A DNA stretch of 64,000 bases from Akkermansiaceae bacterium. GTDB taxonomy: Bacteria; Verrucomicrobiota; Verrucomicrobiia; Verrucomicrobiales; Akkermansiaceae. This document shows positions 1 to 10,751 of the stretch, one piece after another; position 1 is the first letter of the stretch; each line of letters begins with the position of its first letter. The DNA lies in the NCBI GenBank assembly GCA_025457665.1, contig JALOTY010000003.1, forward strand, positions 62,001 to 126,000, in the 5' to 3' direction. The translations under genes were made by a program, and so were the position numbers. The notes beneath the pieces were generated by a model that saw only the letters and a program-made list of their open reading frames with translations, did not search any database and was not told the DNA's origin.

Positions 1-1217
1 CCGATGGCGGATGAGGAGGCGGCGGAGGGAAATACGATGACTGCCGTACTTCCCGCGGCAAGTTTGCGGAGGGATTCCGGGGACTCGCCCTGCCATGCGG
101 TGACGACGAGGAGATCGCAAGGCGGTGGGGAAGCGAGATTTTCCACGGGGATGAGATCGAGCCAGGTCAGAGCGGCGGCGATACGATCGAAGGCCAGCAC
201 GGCGGGCGATGCGGGATCTCCGACGACGCCCATGCGGATGGACTCACGGACACGGACGACGGCGTGGCGGCTGTCGTCGGCCGAGAAAGAATCCGAATCG
301 ATCGTCGCGCTCAGAGGCAGGAGGCCGGAGGCATCGCAACGGACCTGGAAACCCGCTTCGGCGGTGCCGCTTGCGGGGAGATCGAGACTTTGCGATTGGC
401 GGGAGCCGCCGGCATCGAGGGTCAGCGAGATCCGGCGCGGTTCGGGGGAATGGTTGGTGACGCGGACCTGCACGAGCAGCGGTCGACCGGCCACGGGCGA
501 GGCGGGAAGGGGGATGAGGGAGGTGACGGCGACATTGTCCGGCGCGGCGGTGGCGACGGGGACCATTTGCAAATGGACGTCTGAGGCGATGTGGGGGGCG
601 GCATCCTTCCATGAACTGGCTTGGAAATCGGAGAACACGTGGATTTCCTTTCGGCCCTCGGCCTTGGCGAGTTGGCGGGCGGCGAGTTCGAAGGCGGCAT
701 CGATGGCATCCGGCTCCGCATGGGCGCGGGCTCGGCTGAGTTCATCGGTCAGGAAATCGCGATTGGGGCCCGGTTCGGGAAAGGCGGCGTCCGGGCTGGC
801 ATCGATCCACACGACATTGGCCAATTCCGGCTTCGCGGAGTCGAGCGTGCGGCTGGCCTCGGCGCAGGCGGCATCGAAACGTGAGGCGGCTCCCTCGTTG
901 GCCGACATCGAGCCGGAGCGGTCGATCACGCAAACGATGCTCCGTTTCGCCCCGGGGAGGGGTGCGGAGTCGGAAAGCAACAAGGGCCCCAGGAAGGCGG
1001 CGGCAAGAGCGGCGATGGCGAGCGTACGAAGGGCGAGAAGCAGCCAGTCCTTGGGTCGGCGGAGGCGGGTGGTGAGGCGCAGGACCTTGCGGAGGAACTC
1101 GATGTTAGAAAACTCGTAAACCGGAGGTTTCGCCCGGGAAAGCAAGTGGACCAGCGGCGGCAACACAGCAAGCGCAAGCAAGCCAAGAAGCGTGGGGTGC
1201 TGGAGGAAGAAAGACAT
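1..1217 (-). CDS. BatA-like VWA-domain membrane protein, C-terminus cut by window edge
   Basis: Read on the minus strand, an open frame starts at ATG 1217-1215 and runs off the left edge (405 codons visible). The N-terminus, MSFFLQHPTLLGLLALAVLP, is a membrane segment. It is followed by HLLSRAKPPVYEFSN and a second hydrophobic stretch (LLLALRTLAIAALAAAFLGP, residues about 52-71), the usual layout of BatA/aerotolerance N-terminal domains. A von Willebrand A domain follows, with a MIDAS-like DRSGSMS motif near residue 93. Proteins of this type sit with MoxR ATPases and DUF58 proteins, as here (1548-3421). It is probably the last visible member of that operon, although a 330-bp repeat-rich gap separates it from the DUF58 gene. 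The exact role is unknown; the family is linked to envelope or stress functions. Confidence 0.85.
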   Translation of the reverse strand, partial: MSFFLQHPTLLGLLALAVLPPLVHLLSRAKPPVYEFSNIEFLRKVLRLTTRLRRPKDWLLLALRTLAIAALAAAFLGPLLLSDSAPLPGAKRSIVCVIDRSGSMSANEGAASRFDAACAEASRTLDSAKPELANVVWIDASPDAAFPEPGPNRDFLTDELSRARAHAEPDAIDAAFELAARQLAKAEGRKEIHVFSDFQASSWKDAAPHIASDVHLQMVPVATAAPDNVAVTSLIPLPASPVAGRPLLVQVRVTNHSPEPRRISLTLDAGGSRQSQSLDLPASGTAEAGFQVRCDASGLLPLSATIDSDSFSADDSRHAVVRVRESIRMGVVGDPASPAVLAFDRIAAALTWLDLIPVENLASPPPCDLLVVTAWQGESPESLRKLAAGSTAVIVFPSAASSSAI

Positions 1218-1221
1218 GGAT

Positions 1222-1367
1222 GGAAAAGCTGAAATGCTGAAAATCTGAAAAGCTGAAATGGGAAATCGGAGAGGGGAAAAGCTGAAATGCTGAAAATCTG
1301 AAAAGCTGGAATGGGAAATCAGAGAGGGGAAAAGCTGAAATGCAGGAATGGGAAATCGGAGAAGGGG
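1222..1367. repeat. 53-bp tandem direct repeat, two full copies and a shortened third
   Basis: Copies start at 1222, 1275 and 1328, each opening with GGAAAAGCTGAAATGC. Copies one and two are 51/53 identical by eye. The third lacks about 14 internal bases but keeps the GGGAAATCGGAGA end. The array lies in the gap between the DUF58 and BatA-like genes and has no convincing ORF. Confidence 0.9.
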
Positions 1368-1444
1368 ACCAGGATGGATGGGGGTTTGGGGGAACAACGA
1401 AAGACGCGAATCGGACGAAAGGGAATGGGATGATATTGGATTTT

Positions 1445-1526
1445 GGCAGGAGAATGAAGGCAGGAGAATGAAGGCAGGAGAATGGAGGGTGGGATGGATG
1501 TTTGCTTGCTACTTGCTACTTGCTAC
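1445..1526. repeat. 14-bp x3 and 7-bp x3 short tandem repeats
   Basis: GGCAGGAGAATGAA is repeated at 1445, 1459 and 1473 (last copy one mismatch). TTGCTAC is repeated at 1506, 1513 and 1520. Both periods are multiples of seven. Together with the 53-bp array they fill most of the 330-bp intergenic stretch 1218-1547, in which no gene is seen. Confidence 0.85.
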
Positions 1527-1547
1527 TTGCCTCCTGCTTCTCAGGAG

Positions 1548-2426
1548 TCAGTCGCGGAAGCGGTCGAGGAGGGTGAAGTAGGTTTCCGAGGTGGGGGCGA
1601 GGGCGTAGTCGGCACCGCGGGAGGCGGCGAGGGAGCGGAGGGCGCGGGTGTGTTGTTGCAGGTGCTCTTTCCAGGCTTCGCGGATAGCCTGGGGGTGGAC
1701 GGTGAGGCGCTCGCCGTTTTCCATATCGACAAAGCGGGCGAGTCCGCGGTTGCCGAGATCGAGTTCGGCGGGATCGAGGACGTGGAAGAGGTGCACGCGG
1801 AAACCGCGGTGGAGGTAGGGATTGAGCGCTTGGAAGAGTTCGGCGGGGTCGCAAAAGAAATCCGAAACCAGCACCAGCGTGCCGCGGCGGCGAAGAAGGG
1901 GATGGGCGCGGCGGAGGGTTTCGATGATCGAGGTCCCGGAACCCGCGCGGTTGTTTTCGAGGGTGGTGAGGATGTCGTTGAGTTGGCGGCGGGTGGAGCC
2001 GGGCGGGAGGAATTTGCGGATGCCTTCATCGAAGAGCGCGAGCGAGACGCGGTCGGTCTTCGAAATCACCAACCAAGCAAGACAGGCGGCGAAGAAGGAG
2101 GCGTATTCGATTTTCGAAAGCCGGTCGTCACCGCCGCCGAAGGCCATGGATGCCGAGCAATCGAGGAGGATATGGCATTCGAGGTTTGTCTCTTGCTCGA
2201 AGGTGCGCTGGAAGAGCTTGTCGTTGCGGGCGAAGACGCGCCAATCGACTTTCGACAAATCATCCCCCGGGCAGTACTGGCGGAACTCGTGGAACTCGAT
2301 GGACGAGCCTTTTTGTTTCGAGCGATGCCTGCCGGACAGATAGCCTTCGACCATCGCCTTGGCTCCGAACTCGTAGTTCCGGAGGCGGCGGATGTCTTCG
2401 GGCCGGAGGTATTTGTAAGCGGGCAT
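1548..2426 (-). CDS. DUF58 family protein
   Basis: 292 aa. It carries the DUF58 signature: a GRHRSKQKGSSIEFHEFRQY stretch, then PGDDLSKVDWRVFAR (residues about 32-67). A degenerate VWA fold follows, with DCSASM at about residue 89 and a later LVLVSDFF strand. These proteins are typically encoded with MoxR AAA+ ATPases and VWA proteins and probably act as their partners at the membrane. The gene starts 5 bp after the end of moxR, so co-transcription is very likely. No signal peptide or membrane segment is visible, so it is probably cytoplasmic or peripheral. Biochemical function is not established for the family. Confidence 0.93.
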   Translation of the reverse strand: MPAYKYLRPEDIRRLRNYEFGAKAMVEGYLSGRHRSKQKGSSIEFHEFRQYCPGDDLSKVDWRVFARNDKLFQRTFEQETNLECHILLDCSASMAFGGGDDRLSKIEYASFFAACLAWLVISKTDRVSLALFDEGIRKFLPPGSTRRQLNDILTTLENNRAGSGTSIIETLRRAHPLLRRRGTLVLVSDFFCDPAELFQALNPYLHRGFRVHLFHVLDPAELDLGNRGLARFVDMENGERLTVHPQAIREAWKEHLQQHTRALRSLAASRGADYALAPTSETYFTLLDRFRD

Positions 2427-2431
2427 GCAGC

Positions 2432-3417
<986 letters not shown>

Positions 3418-3421
<4 letters not shown>

Positions 3422-6354
3422 TCGTCTGGTGTTCGGTATTTTTCGAGATCCTCACGCTGGAGGACGATGAGTTGGCCTTGGGGGTGGTAGAGGCCCTTGC
3501 TGGAGGAGATTTGCCCGAGGATATGGGCGATGGGGTTTTTCTCGTCTTCTCCGATTTCGGTGAGCAGGGTGATCTTGCCGTCCTTGATCGACCAAATGAG
3601 GCACTCATCGGAATCATAGGCATATCCGAGGGCGAAGGCATCGGCATCGGATTCGATAACTACTTCGTGATCGGCAAGCAGTGAAAGGGAGTCATCATCC
3701 CCATGGCGGGTACCGCCTGCGGTCAGGCCGATGCCGAGAGGGTCGGCATTGAGATCGATCACCGATCCGGACCATGCGGAAGCGTTTTCGAGAAGGATCC
3801 TGCAACCGTCTTCGAAGAGGGCGAGATCGATCTTTCTGCCCGGCTTGACCTCGATTTTTTCGAGGATTTCCGCGGGCAAGGGATCCTTATCGGCAGGTTC
3901 TGTTAGATCGGTGATCACCATTCGGCTGGTGAGCAGGAGTTCAGGGACGGGCTCTTCTTCTTCCCGCCATTTTGAAAATCCTTCGATCCAAGCGGCCTTT
4001 TCCGATGGTGGCAGGGCCCTGACCGTCTCGGCCAGTTCGAGCGGCGAGGAGAGCGTTTCGGCAAGCGCTTGGATTTCCTTCACGCGTTTTTCGGCGACGC
4101 CTTGCGATGAGGTGAAGGGAGGGATTTCGCTGCCGGCAAGCCGGGCGCGGGCGCGGCGCAAGAGGATGTCTCCGGAGTCTTCATCGTGCGCGCCCTTGTG
4201 GATGCGAAATGTATCGGACACGGACGGGTCCACGATGAGTTCAACGAGGAAGGCCGAAGCGGAGGACATGCGATCCATGTCGTAGTATTCAAACCATTTC
4301 GCCTGGTCATCGAGGGGGAGTGGCGAGTCATCGGCGAGCAGGGCGCTCCACGCGGACTTGGCGGCATCGTCGAACTCCGGCGGAGTTTCATCGCGATTGG
4401 GATTTCCCCAGAGACCGCTGACGCAAGCCTGGAGGAGATAAAGATGGAGTTCCTTCGGTGCCGTGGTGATCGCCTTGGCCATCGGGTGAATGAGATCGGC
4501 CACGGGGATGGTGCGCAGCGTGTTGGAGAGGGCGAGGGCCATTTCCTTGGGTGATTCTTGGGCTTCCTTGCTCTTCAGGGCGCTGCTGATGAGTTCTTCG
4601 ACCGAACTCGCTCCCACCAGGATGCCGAGTTTCCGGATCGTGCCTTCGACCCCTCCGGACTGGCGGAGTGGCCAAGGGAGGTCCGACTCGTCTTCGGTTT
4701 CGAACTCGCGCAGGAGTTTGGAGAACTTCTCGAAAAATGGTCTGCCGGCGGCCTTGCGCTGGGTGAGGTAGCTCTCGACCAGAGAAAGCATTTCCAAGGG
4801 TTCGGGCGATTCGAGGACAGCGGTCTCGAAGACTGCGGCGGCGGCAGGATCCTTGGACTCGGCGAGGAACTGCCCGGCGTAGAATTTCTGCTGCGAGTTG
4901 CCGGTGCTGAGGTATTCCCGGCAGAGTTCCACGGCATTGCTTTCGCGATGCTTTTTCCAGAACTCCAGGGCGGGTTCGCGGAGGTCTTCGGGAGCGGAGC
5001 TATCGAATGAGGAGCCGCTTTCCTCGTCCCCGCTCGGGATGACCGCGGCAAGGATGCCCGAGGCGATTTCCGCGCGGCTGGTGGGGCGGTTCATCGATCG
5101 ATAGACCCGGAGCGTCCGGCTCATTTCGTCTTCCGAAGAGGAGTAGTAGGAGCCGAATGATCCGCTCTCATTCGGGAAATGAGTGAGGGTGGAATCGCCA
5201 AGCAGTGCGGCGAGGGCGGGAATGGCATCGATGCCGATCCGGGTGATGGCGATGCGTGGATCATCGCTGCTTTCCTCTTCCTCCCCTTCCTCCTCGGCGG
5301 CTTGCGGCAGAAGCCAGAGGCCGAGCGAATCGATATCGAATCCACTATTTCCGCCGTAGTTCGCCAGGACTTGGGCGCGAAGCTGTACGGGGATCTGGGA
5401 AAGATCGAGGCCCTCGGGAAGCTCGGGAGTCCCTGGCTTGGCCATGGCTTCATGCAGGCGGCCGAGGATCTGAAGGGCTTTAGGAGAAAGGGGCGTGCCA
5501 GGGATTTCTATCGGCGGCACGGCGGCTCCGGAGGCCCGTTTCTCAAGGGCGGGAACGAGCATGGCGGTGGCGGCCCGCGACGACCATCCGCGCGGAAACT
5601 TTTCGAGCAGAGCGAGGGTTCCGCGATGGTAGGCCTGCCAATCATGGTCCTCCTGGAACTGCGACCAGATGAGGTCGTATTGATCGTCGGCCAGCAGCGA
5701 GACGGCGGCATCGATCACCGCATCGCGATTCGGGTTGCTGTTGAAAAGGGCTTCGGTGAGGTCGTGAGCGAGTTGCTTGTGGCCGGCTTGATCGATCTGC
5801 GCGGCGAAAATCAGCAGACTGCCTATCGATTGCCCACGACCGTATTCCACCAAGCGACGGAGTTCATCCGCGGCATCGCTATCGCTGAGGGCATCGATGA
5901 TCGTTTTGACATCCTTCTCTAACAGCTCCGAGCCATCGTCCGGTTTCTTTTCGGGAAGGGGAGCCGGTTTGTCTTCCGGGTGCTTTTCCTGATGAGCCTT
6001 GAGCATCCTGCCCAGCACGCTGGCGACCACGCCGGGTTCTTCGTCTTTTTCGGCATCCTCACCGGGAGGGGTCGATATCCGCAGGCCGGCGGTGGCGATG
6101 AATTGGTCGTCCGGCAGGGTCCAGCCGGAGCCTTTCAGCTCGATCTCGAGATCCGCGAAAGTCCGGGTGAAGCGGGCTTGCGAATCGTCCTTGGCCCGGG
6201 TCCAACGTGCGCCTTCGGTGGAAGGGACGCCCAGTTTCCGCAACAGGTCGAAGCCTGTCGCGAAGCTGTCCGCCTCCTGCGCGGAGATCGGGAGGACCAG
6301 CGAGGAAGCGGCGACGAGCACAAGAGAGGGGATGCGGGGGAAGCAACTTGGCAC
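3418..6354 (-). CDS. Large secreted protein of unknown function, first gene of the MoxR operon
   Basis: 978 aa from a GTG at 6354. The N-terminus has a signal peptide (IPSLVLVAASSLVLPISAQE, cleavage probably after SAQ). The rest is soluble and mostly helical-looking, with an acidic stretch around residues 100-145 (EDAEKDEEPGVV, KPAPLPEKKPDD) and repeated Leu/Ala-rich helices. The C-terminal 170 residues are rich in beta-type motifs. I recognise no catalytic motif and no known family. Its stop codon overlaps the moxR start, so it is translationally coupled to a MoxR/DUF58/BatA set. It may be the extracytoplasmic client or sensor of that system (inference). An ATG start further inside cannot be excluded, but would remove the signal peptide. 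Confidence 0.8.
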
Positions 6355-6427
6355 TTTCCAAGCAACTATCCGGGCAATCCTTTCTTGGGAAGAATGAATC
6401 TGCGGAAATTACGTAACGCGTCGGTTT

Positions 6428-7738
6428 TTATCGGCCGATGGAGAAATACTCCAAGCCGGCGGCGGCAGCGTCCTTGGGATCGAGGAGGTTGCGGCCGTCG
6501 AACACCAGAGGGGTGCGGAGACGTTTGCGGATTTCGTTCAGATCGACAGCCGCGAACTGCGGCCACTCGGTGGCGATGACGAGGGCATCGGCACCATCGA
6601 GGCAGGCGTAGGGATCGTCGGTGAAGGAAATCCCGGGACCGGTGAGTCCGGCGAGGCGCTGGGCGGTATCGATCGCTTGGGGGTCGGTAGCGACGATGGT
6701 GGCGCCTTCCGCGATCATCTTTTTGGCCAGACGGATGGCGACGGATTCGCGGACGTCGTCGGTATTCTGTTTGAAAGCAAGCCCCCACAGGGCGATTTTC
6801 TTCTCGCGGAAAACCCAGAGCTTCTCGCGGATCTTGTTGAGGAAGCGGTCGAGTTGGGCGGCGTTGATGCGTTCGACTTCCTTGAGGAGGTGGAAGGGTT
6901 GGCCGATGGCTTCGGAAATCGCGATGAAGGCCTTGATGTCCTTGGGGAAGCAGGAGCCACCGTATCCGAGGCCGGCATTGAGGAACTGTCGGCCGATCCG
7001 CTTGTCCATGCCGATGCCTTCGGCGACTTTTTCGACATCCGCACCGGTGGCCTCGCAGATGGTGGCGACGGCGTTGATGTAGGAAATCTTGAGGGCGAGG
7101 AAAGAGTTTGCCGCGTGTTTGATCAGCTCGGCGGAATTGATGTCGGTCACCAGCACGGGGGCGACAAAGGGCTCGTAGAGTTTCTGCATCAGGCCGAGAG
7201 CGCGTTCGTCGTTGGAGCCGATGACGATGCGGTCGGGGTTGAGGAGGTCATCGACCGCGCAGCCTTCGCGGAGGAACTCGGGATTGGAAACCACGCCGAA
7301 CTCAACGCCGGCGGGGGCGTAGCGGCGGACGGTTTCCGCGACCTTTTCGCCGGTTTTGACGGGGACGGTCGATTTGTCGACGATGACCCGGTAGCCCGTT
7401 TCCGGAGTGAGGCATTGGGCGATTTCGCGGGCGACTTTCTCGATGAAGGAAAGGTCCACCGAACCATCCGGCTGGGGAGGCGTGGGGACGGCGATGAAGA
7501 TCACGTCGCCATGGCGGACCCCTTCTTCGGTGGAGGTGGTGAACTTCAGGCGGCCGGCGGCGACATTCTGTTTCACCAGTTCGGCAAGGCCGGGTTCGTA
7601 GATCGGGACTTCGCCGCGGAGGAGGATTTCGACCTTTTCCGGATTGTTGTCCACACAGGTGACGTGATGGCCCACCTCTGCAAAGCAGGTGCCACTGGTG
7701 AGGCCGACGTAACCGGTGCCGATAATGGTGATGTTCAT
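6428..7738 (-). CDS. ugd: UDP-glucose 6-dehydrogenase
   Basis: 436 aa, normal family length. It oxidises UDP-glucose to UDP-glucuronate with two NAD+, supplying precursors for capsule, exopolysaccharide or LPS. The N-terminal Rossmann motif is IIGTGYVGLTSGTCFAEVGH (residues 4-23). The catalytic cysteine lies in YGGSCFPKD (about residues 258-266). The C-terminal UDP-binding domain has ALWGLAFKQNTDDVRES. No polysaccharide cluster surrounds it, so it appears as a stand-alone metabolic gene. It is not obviously coupled to sufT-like 7809-8354, from which it is separated by 70 bp. Confidence 0.96.
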   Translation of the reverse strand: MNITIIGTGYVGLTSGTCFAEVGHHVTCVDNNPEKVEILLRGEVPIYEPGLAELVKQNVAAGRLKFTTSTEEGVRHGDVIFIAVPTPPQPDGSVDLSFIEKVAREIAQCLTPETGYRVIVDKSTVPVKTGEKVAETVRRYAPAGVEFGVVSNPEFLREGCAVDDLLNPDRIVIGSNDERALGLMQKLYEPFVAPVLVTDINSAELIKHAANSFLALKISYINAVATICEATGADVEKVAEGIGMDKRIGRQFLNAGLGYGGSCFPKDIKAFIAISEAIGQPFHLLKEVERINAAQLDRFLNKIREKLWVFREKKIALWGLAFKQNTDDVRESVAIRLAKKMIAEGATIVATDPQAIDTAQRLAGLTGPGISFTDDPYACLDGADALVIATEWPQFAAVDLNEIRKRLRTPLVFDGRNLLDPKDAAAAGLEYFSIGR

Positions 7739-7808
7739 GACGCGAGGGGCGTTATCAGGGTGTTAGGAAAGGGACAAGACCCTTGAGGTTTTTTTCGCGT
7801 AGGGTCTC

Positions 7809-8354
7809 TCAGATCATGCCAAGCTTCATTTTCCCTTCCTCGGTGATCATGTCCTGATTCCAAGCGGGGTCCCAGACCAACTCCACGCGGGCATCATCGA
7901 TTCCCTCGATGGTCATGATCTTCGCCTGGGCATCGGCCGCGATGACCGGTCCCATGCCGCAGCCGGGGGCGGTGAGGGTCATTTTCACCTGCACGACCGT
8001 CTTGCCATCGATCTCCTCAAGTCCGCAGTCATAGACGAGGCCGAGATTGACGATATCGACGGGGATTTCCGGATCGTAGACACTCTTCAACTGCGCCCAG
8101 ACCTGTTCTTCGAGAGGGGCGTCCTTGAGGGCATGGGCGGCGGCCTGCTTCTGTTTTTCGGCCTCAAGATCGACTCCGAGGGCATCGGCATCCGTGGAGG
8201 AAATCCGGGCGAGACCGGCGGAAGTGGCGACGGTAAAGGTGCCGCCAAGCCTCTGGGTGATGTAAACGGGGGTTCCGGCGGGCAGGGTGATGGTGTCCCC
8301 GCTGGGGATCTGGATGGCGTCGACTTCGCGGATCAGGCTGATTTCCTCGTGCAT
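7809..8354 (-). CDS. sufT: SufT-like Fe-S assembly protein (DUF59/MIP18 domain)
   Basis: 181 aa. The N-terminal 70 residues are an added beta-rich segment (REVDAIQIPSGDTITLPAGT, VYITQRLGGTFTV), as in the SufT subfamily. The C-terminal MIP18/DUF59 domain (about 80-175) has VYDPEIPVDIVNLGLVYD and the cysteine motif TAPGCGMGPVIAAD. DUF59 proteins help mature or transfer iron-sulfur clusters. No other suf gene is nearby, so its partner system must lie elsewhere. The family call is firm; the precise role in this organism is inferred. Confidence 0.9.
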   Translation of the reverse strand: MHEEISLIREVDAIQIPSGDTITLPAGTPVYITQRLGGTFTVATSAGLARISSTDADALGVDLEAEKQKQAAAHALKDAPLEEQVWAQLKSVYDPEIPVDIVNLGLVYDCGLEEIDGKTVVQVKMTLTAPGCGMGPVIAADAQAKIMTIEGIDDARVELVWDPAWNQDMITEEGKMKLGMI

Positions 8355-8419
8355 GGCGGCGGCACTGTAGGGATTGCCCCGTCAGGTGCAAGCGGCTTGC
8401 GGTGTCGGAAGAAACAGGC

Positions 8420-10069
8420 ATGCTGCCGGGGATGAGTCGGAGATCGAGACGAAAGGCCAGCAGCCGCGCGAGCAAGACCAAGGGTCGCAGCCTTCGATGG
8501 GGGCGCTGGCTGGGCGGCATCGCCGTGCTGGGGGTGATCGGTCTTTTCCTCGGATACGGCTGGCTGCGGGGCTGGCTGCACAGCGAAGGATTCCGGGTGA
8601 TGCTGGAAAAGGAGGCGGGGCGGGCGCTGGGAGTGGTGGCAAATTTCGGCAGTTTCCGCTGGGAGGGGACGCAGGTATCGACCTCCAGCTTCCGGGCGGA
8701 GGGCCAAGAGGCGGTGCGCATGGTGGAAGCGGAAGGGATTTCCCTGGATATCGGGCTGGGGCGGGTGAGGGAGCGGGTGGTTGAAGTCCGCGATGCACGG
8801 ATCGCCCGGCTGGAGGTGGAAATCGACCCGCGTCGGCCGAAAGTCAGCCTGCCCGAAGCGCCGCCGCAGGACCCTGCCGTGCCGAAAGCGAAGGGACATT
8901 GGTATGATCGGTTTCTGCCGCGTGAGGCGGAGCTGACCGGACTGGAGATCGGGCAATCGGTGATCCACACCCAACTGGGCGGAGGGACCCTTGCTTTCGA
9001 GGGGACATCATGGTCGGTCCAACCCGCCCAAGTGAAAGGTGCCTACGAGGCAAGGGGAAATGGCGGGGTGGTGACGACTCCGTGGAAACGGGTGCCGCCC
9101 TTGCGTTTGGGGGAGGCGAGGATCCGTTACCAGGACTCACGGATTTTTCTGACTCACGCGGATTTCCGGCTCTTCGAGCGCGGGGCTCTCACGCTTACCG
9201 GTGAGGCTGGGCTTGGGGATGGAAACTATGCCTTTGATGGCCGCCTGGTCGATGTCGATGCCGCGGAAGTCATTCCCGAGGACTGGAAGCAGCGCCTGCA
9301 GGGCGGGGTGGAGAGCGAGTTCGGAGTCATGAATGGTCCCAAGGGTCCCGTCGTGGATGGCAATCTCCAGCTCACCCGTGGAATTCTCACCGGCTTGCCG
9401 ATCCTCGAAGCGCTGGGGGCATATGGGGACAACCAGCGCTTCCTGCGGCTGACCCTCAGTGAGGCATCGACCCGATTTCTCTGGGAGGACGGCGTGCTGA
9501 GGCTCGACGACTTCATCCTCGCCAGTGAGGGTCTGATGCGGGTGGAAGGGCGCTTGATGGTGACGGCCGAGGAGCGGCTTGACGGTCGATTCCGCGTAGG
9601 TCTCACCCCGGGAACGCTTTCCCGGATTCCAGGAGCGGAAACCAAGGTTTTCCAACCCGGTGAGCGGGGGCTGCTGTGGACCGATGTCCGCATCACCGGG
9701 ACCGTGGACGATCCCGAAGAAGACCTGACCTCAAGGCTGCTGATGGCCGCGGGGATCCGCATGCTTGAAACCCTGCCGGAAACCGGGGAACAGGTTCTGA
9801 AGTATTCCGGCCGGGCGCTGAATCCGGAAACACTGCGGGAAATCACCGGCAAGGATGGAATAATCGGTCAGGGTGCCGACCTCATCGAACGTGGCAAAAA
9901 CCTCATCGATGGCGGGAGTGATGGACTCGACGACGTGGGCGGGATCATCCGCGATGGCACCGATATCATCGAGCGGGGCAAGGGCATTTTCGACATCCTG
10001 GGTGGCGATGACGAGAAAGCCCAAGAGCCTCCTCCCGCGCCGGAAGAGTCCGGGAAGCCGCAGGAGTGA
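8420..10069 (+). CDS. AsmA-like inner-membrane-anchored protein
   Basis: About 549 aa from ATG 8420; a GTG at 8402 and an ATG at 8432 are alternatives, and GGAAG lies just upstream of 8420. A short Arg/Lys-rich cytoplasmic tail is followed by one membrane helix (GGIAVLGVIGLFLGYGWLRG). A long beta-rich extracytoplasmic region follows, of the AsmA/translocation-module style (RALTL-type strands, GEAGLGDGNYAFDGRLVDVD). Near the C-terminus (about 470-530) are repeated short motifs IIGQGADLIERGKNLIDGG and DIIERGKGIFDILGG, with a period of roughly 22 residues. AsmA-like proteins are implicated in lipid transport to or assembly of the outer membrane. The assignment rests on architecture, not on a diagnostic motif. 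Confidence 0.65.
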   Translation: MLPGMSRRSRRKASSRASKTKGRSLRWGRWLGGIAVLGVIGLFLGYGWLRGWLHSEGFRVMLEKEAGRALGVVANFGSFRWEGTQVSTSSFRAEGQEAVRMVEAEGISLDIGLGRVRERVVEVRDARIARLEVEIDPRRPKVSLPEAPPQDPAVPKAKGHWYDRFLPREAELTGLEIGQSVIHTQLGGGTLAFEGTSWSVQPAQVKGAYEARGNGGVVTTPWKRVPPLRLGEARIRYQDSRIFLTHADFRLFERGALTLTGEAGLGDGNYAFDGRLVDVDAAEVIPEDWKQRLQGGVESEFGVMNGPKGPVVDGNLQLTRGILTGLPILEALGAYGDNQRFLRLTLSEASTRFLWEDGVLRLDDFILASEGLMRVEGRLMVTAEERLDGRFRVGLTPGTLSRIPGAETKVFQPGERGLLWTDVRITGTVDDPEEDLTSRLLMAAGIRMLETLPETGEQVLKYSGRALNPETLREITGKDGIIGQGADLIERGKNLIDGGSDGLDDVGGIIRDGTDIIERGKGIFDILGGDDEKAQEPPPAPEESGKPQE

Positions 10070-10111
10070 GGGGTTGGACGGTTGGCGATGCAGGGAGTCG
10101 AAGCGAAGGGC

Positions 10112-10684
10112 TCACTTGATGGTGAACCGGCGGCCACGACCGCTTTCCCAAGCGCGGCGGACCGAGCCGTAGAGGGCATCGAGATCGCGCAGATCGAGAA
10201 TCCGGTATTCCAGCATGCCGGTGTGGGTGGTCGCCGGGTAGTTCTTCTGCACCATGTTGTGGGCATCGGTTCCCAATCGTTCTCCGGCGCGTTCCAGCAA
10301 TTCCCGACCCCGATCGACCACGCGGGTGGCTTCGTTGCGCTTCATCGAATCCGCCAGGGGCTCGAGATAGTAGAAGCGGGCGAGAGCGCGGCCGTTGGTA
10401 TCGATGGTGACCTCGTTGACCACCAGGTTCCCATCTAACAGATACTGCTGCATGCTCAGGCTGGAGATCCGGTCGAGAGCGACCATGTAATGCCCCCCGC
10501 CGGGGAGGCTGGCCTGCCAGAAGCGGCGTTCATCGGGCTCATCGGAAATGTTCTCGTTTTCGCCCTGCTCTGGATCCTGCTGCTGTGTGGGTGGGTTTTG
10601 CTGTCCCTGCTGGGGCTGTTGGGCAGCCAGAGGATGGATGGCCAGGGGCAGCAGGAAGGAGAAGAGGAGGGCAGTCCGTTTCAT
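10112..10684 (-). CDS. Secreted protein of unknown function
   Basis: 190 aa. A clear signal peptide (MKRTALLFSFLLPLAIHPLAAQ) is followed by a Gln/Pro/Glu-rich linker (residues about 22-50). A compact C-terminal domain follows, with FWQASLPGGGHYMVALDRIS and ARFYYLEPLADS. No family is recognised. It is convergent with the AsmA-like gene and divergent from rppH, so it is probably a single-gene transcript. The gene looks intact. Confidence 0.75.
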   Translation of the reverse strand: MKRTALLFSFLLPLAIHPLAAQQPQQGQQNPPTQQQDPEQGENENISDEPDERRFWQASLPGGGHYMVALDRISSLSMQQYLLDGNLVVNEVTIDTNGRALARFYYLEPLADSMKRNEATRVVDRGRELLERAGERLGTDAHNMVQKNYPATTHTGMLEYRILDLRDLDALYGSVRRAWESGRGRRFTIK

Positions 10685-10751
10685 GGTAGGACCGTTCCTA
10701 GCCCATTTTCCCTGGCGTGTCAGCCACGGATGCGATTCTTAACAAAACTTA

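Noticed and set aside
6677..7786. 369-residue plus-strand open frame
   Set aside because: It is antisense to ugd.
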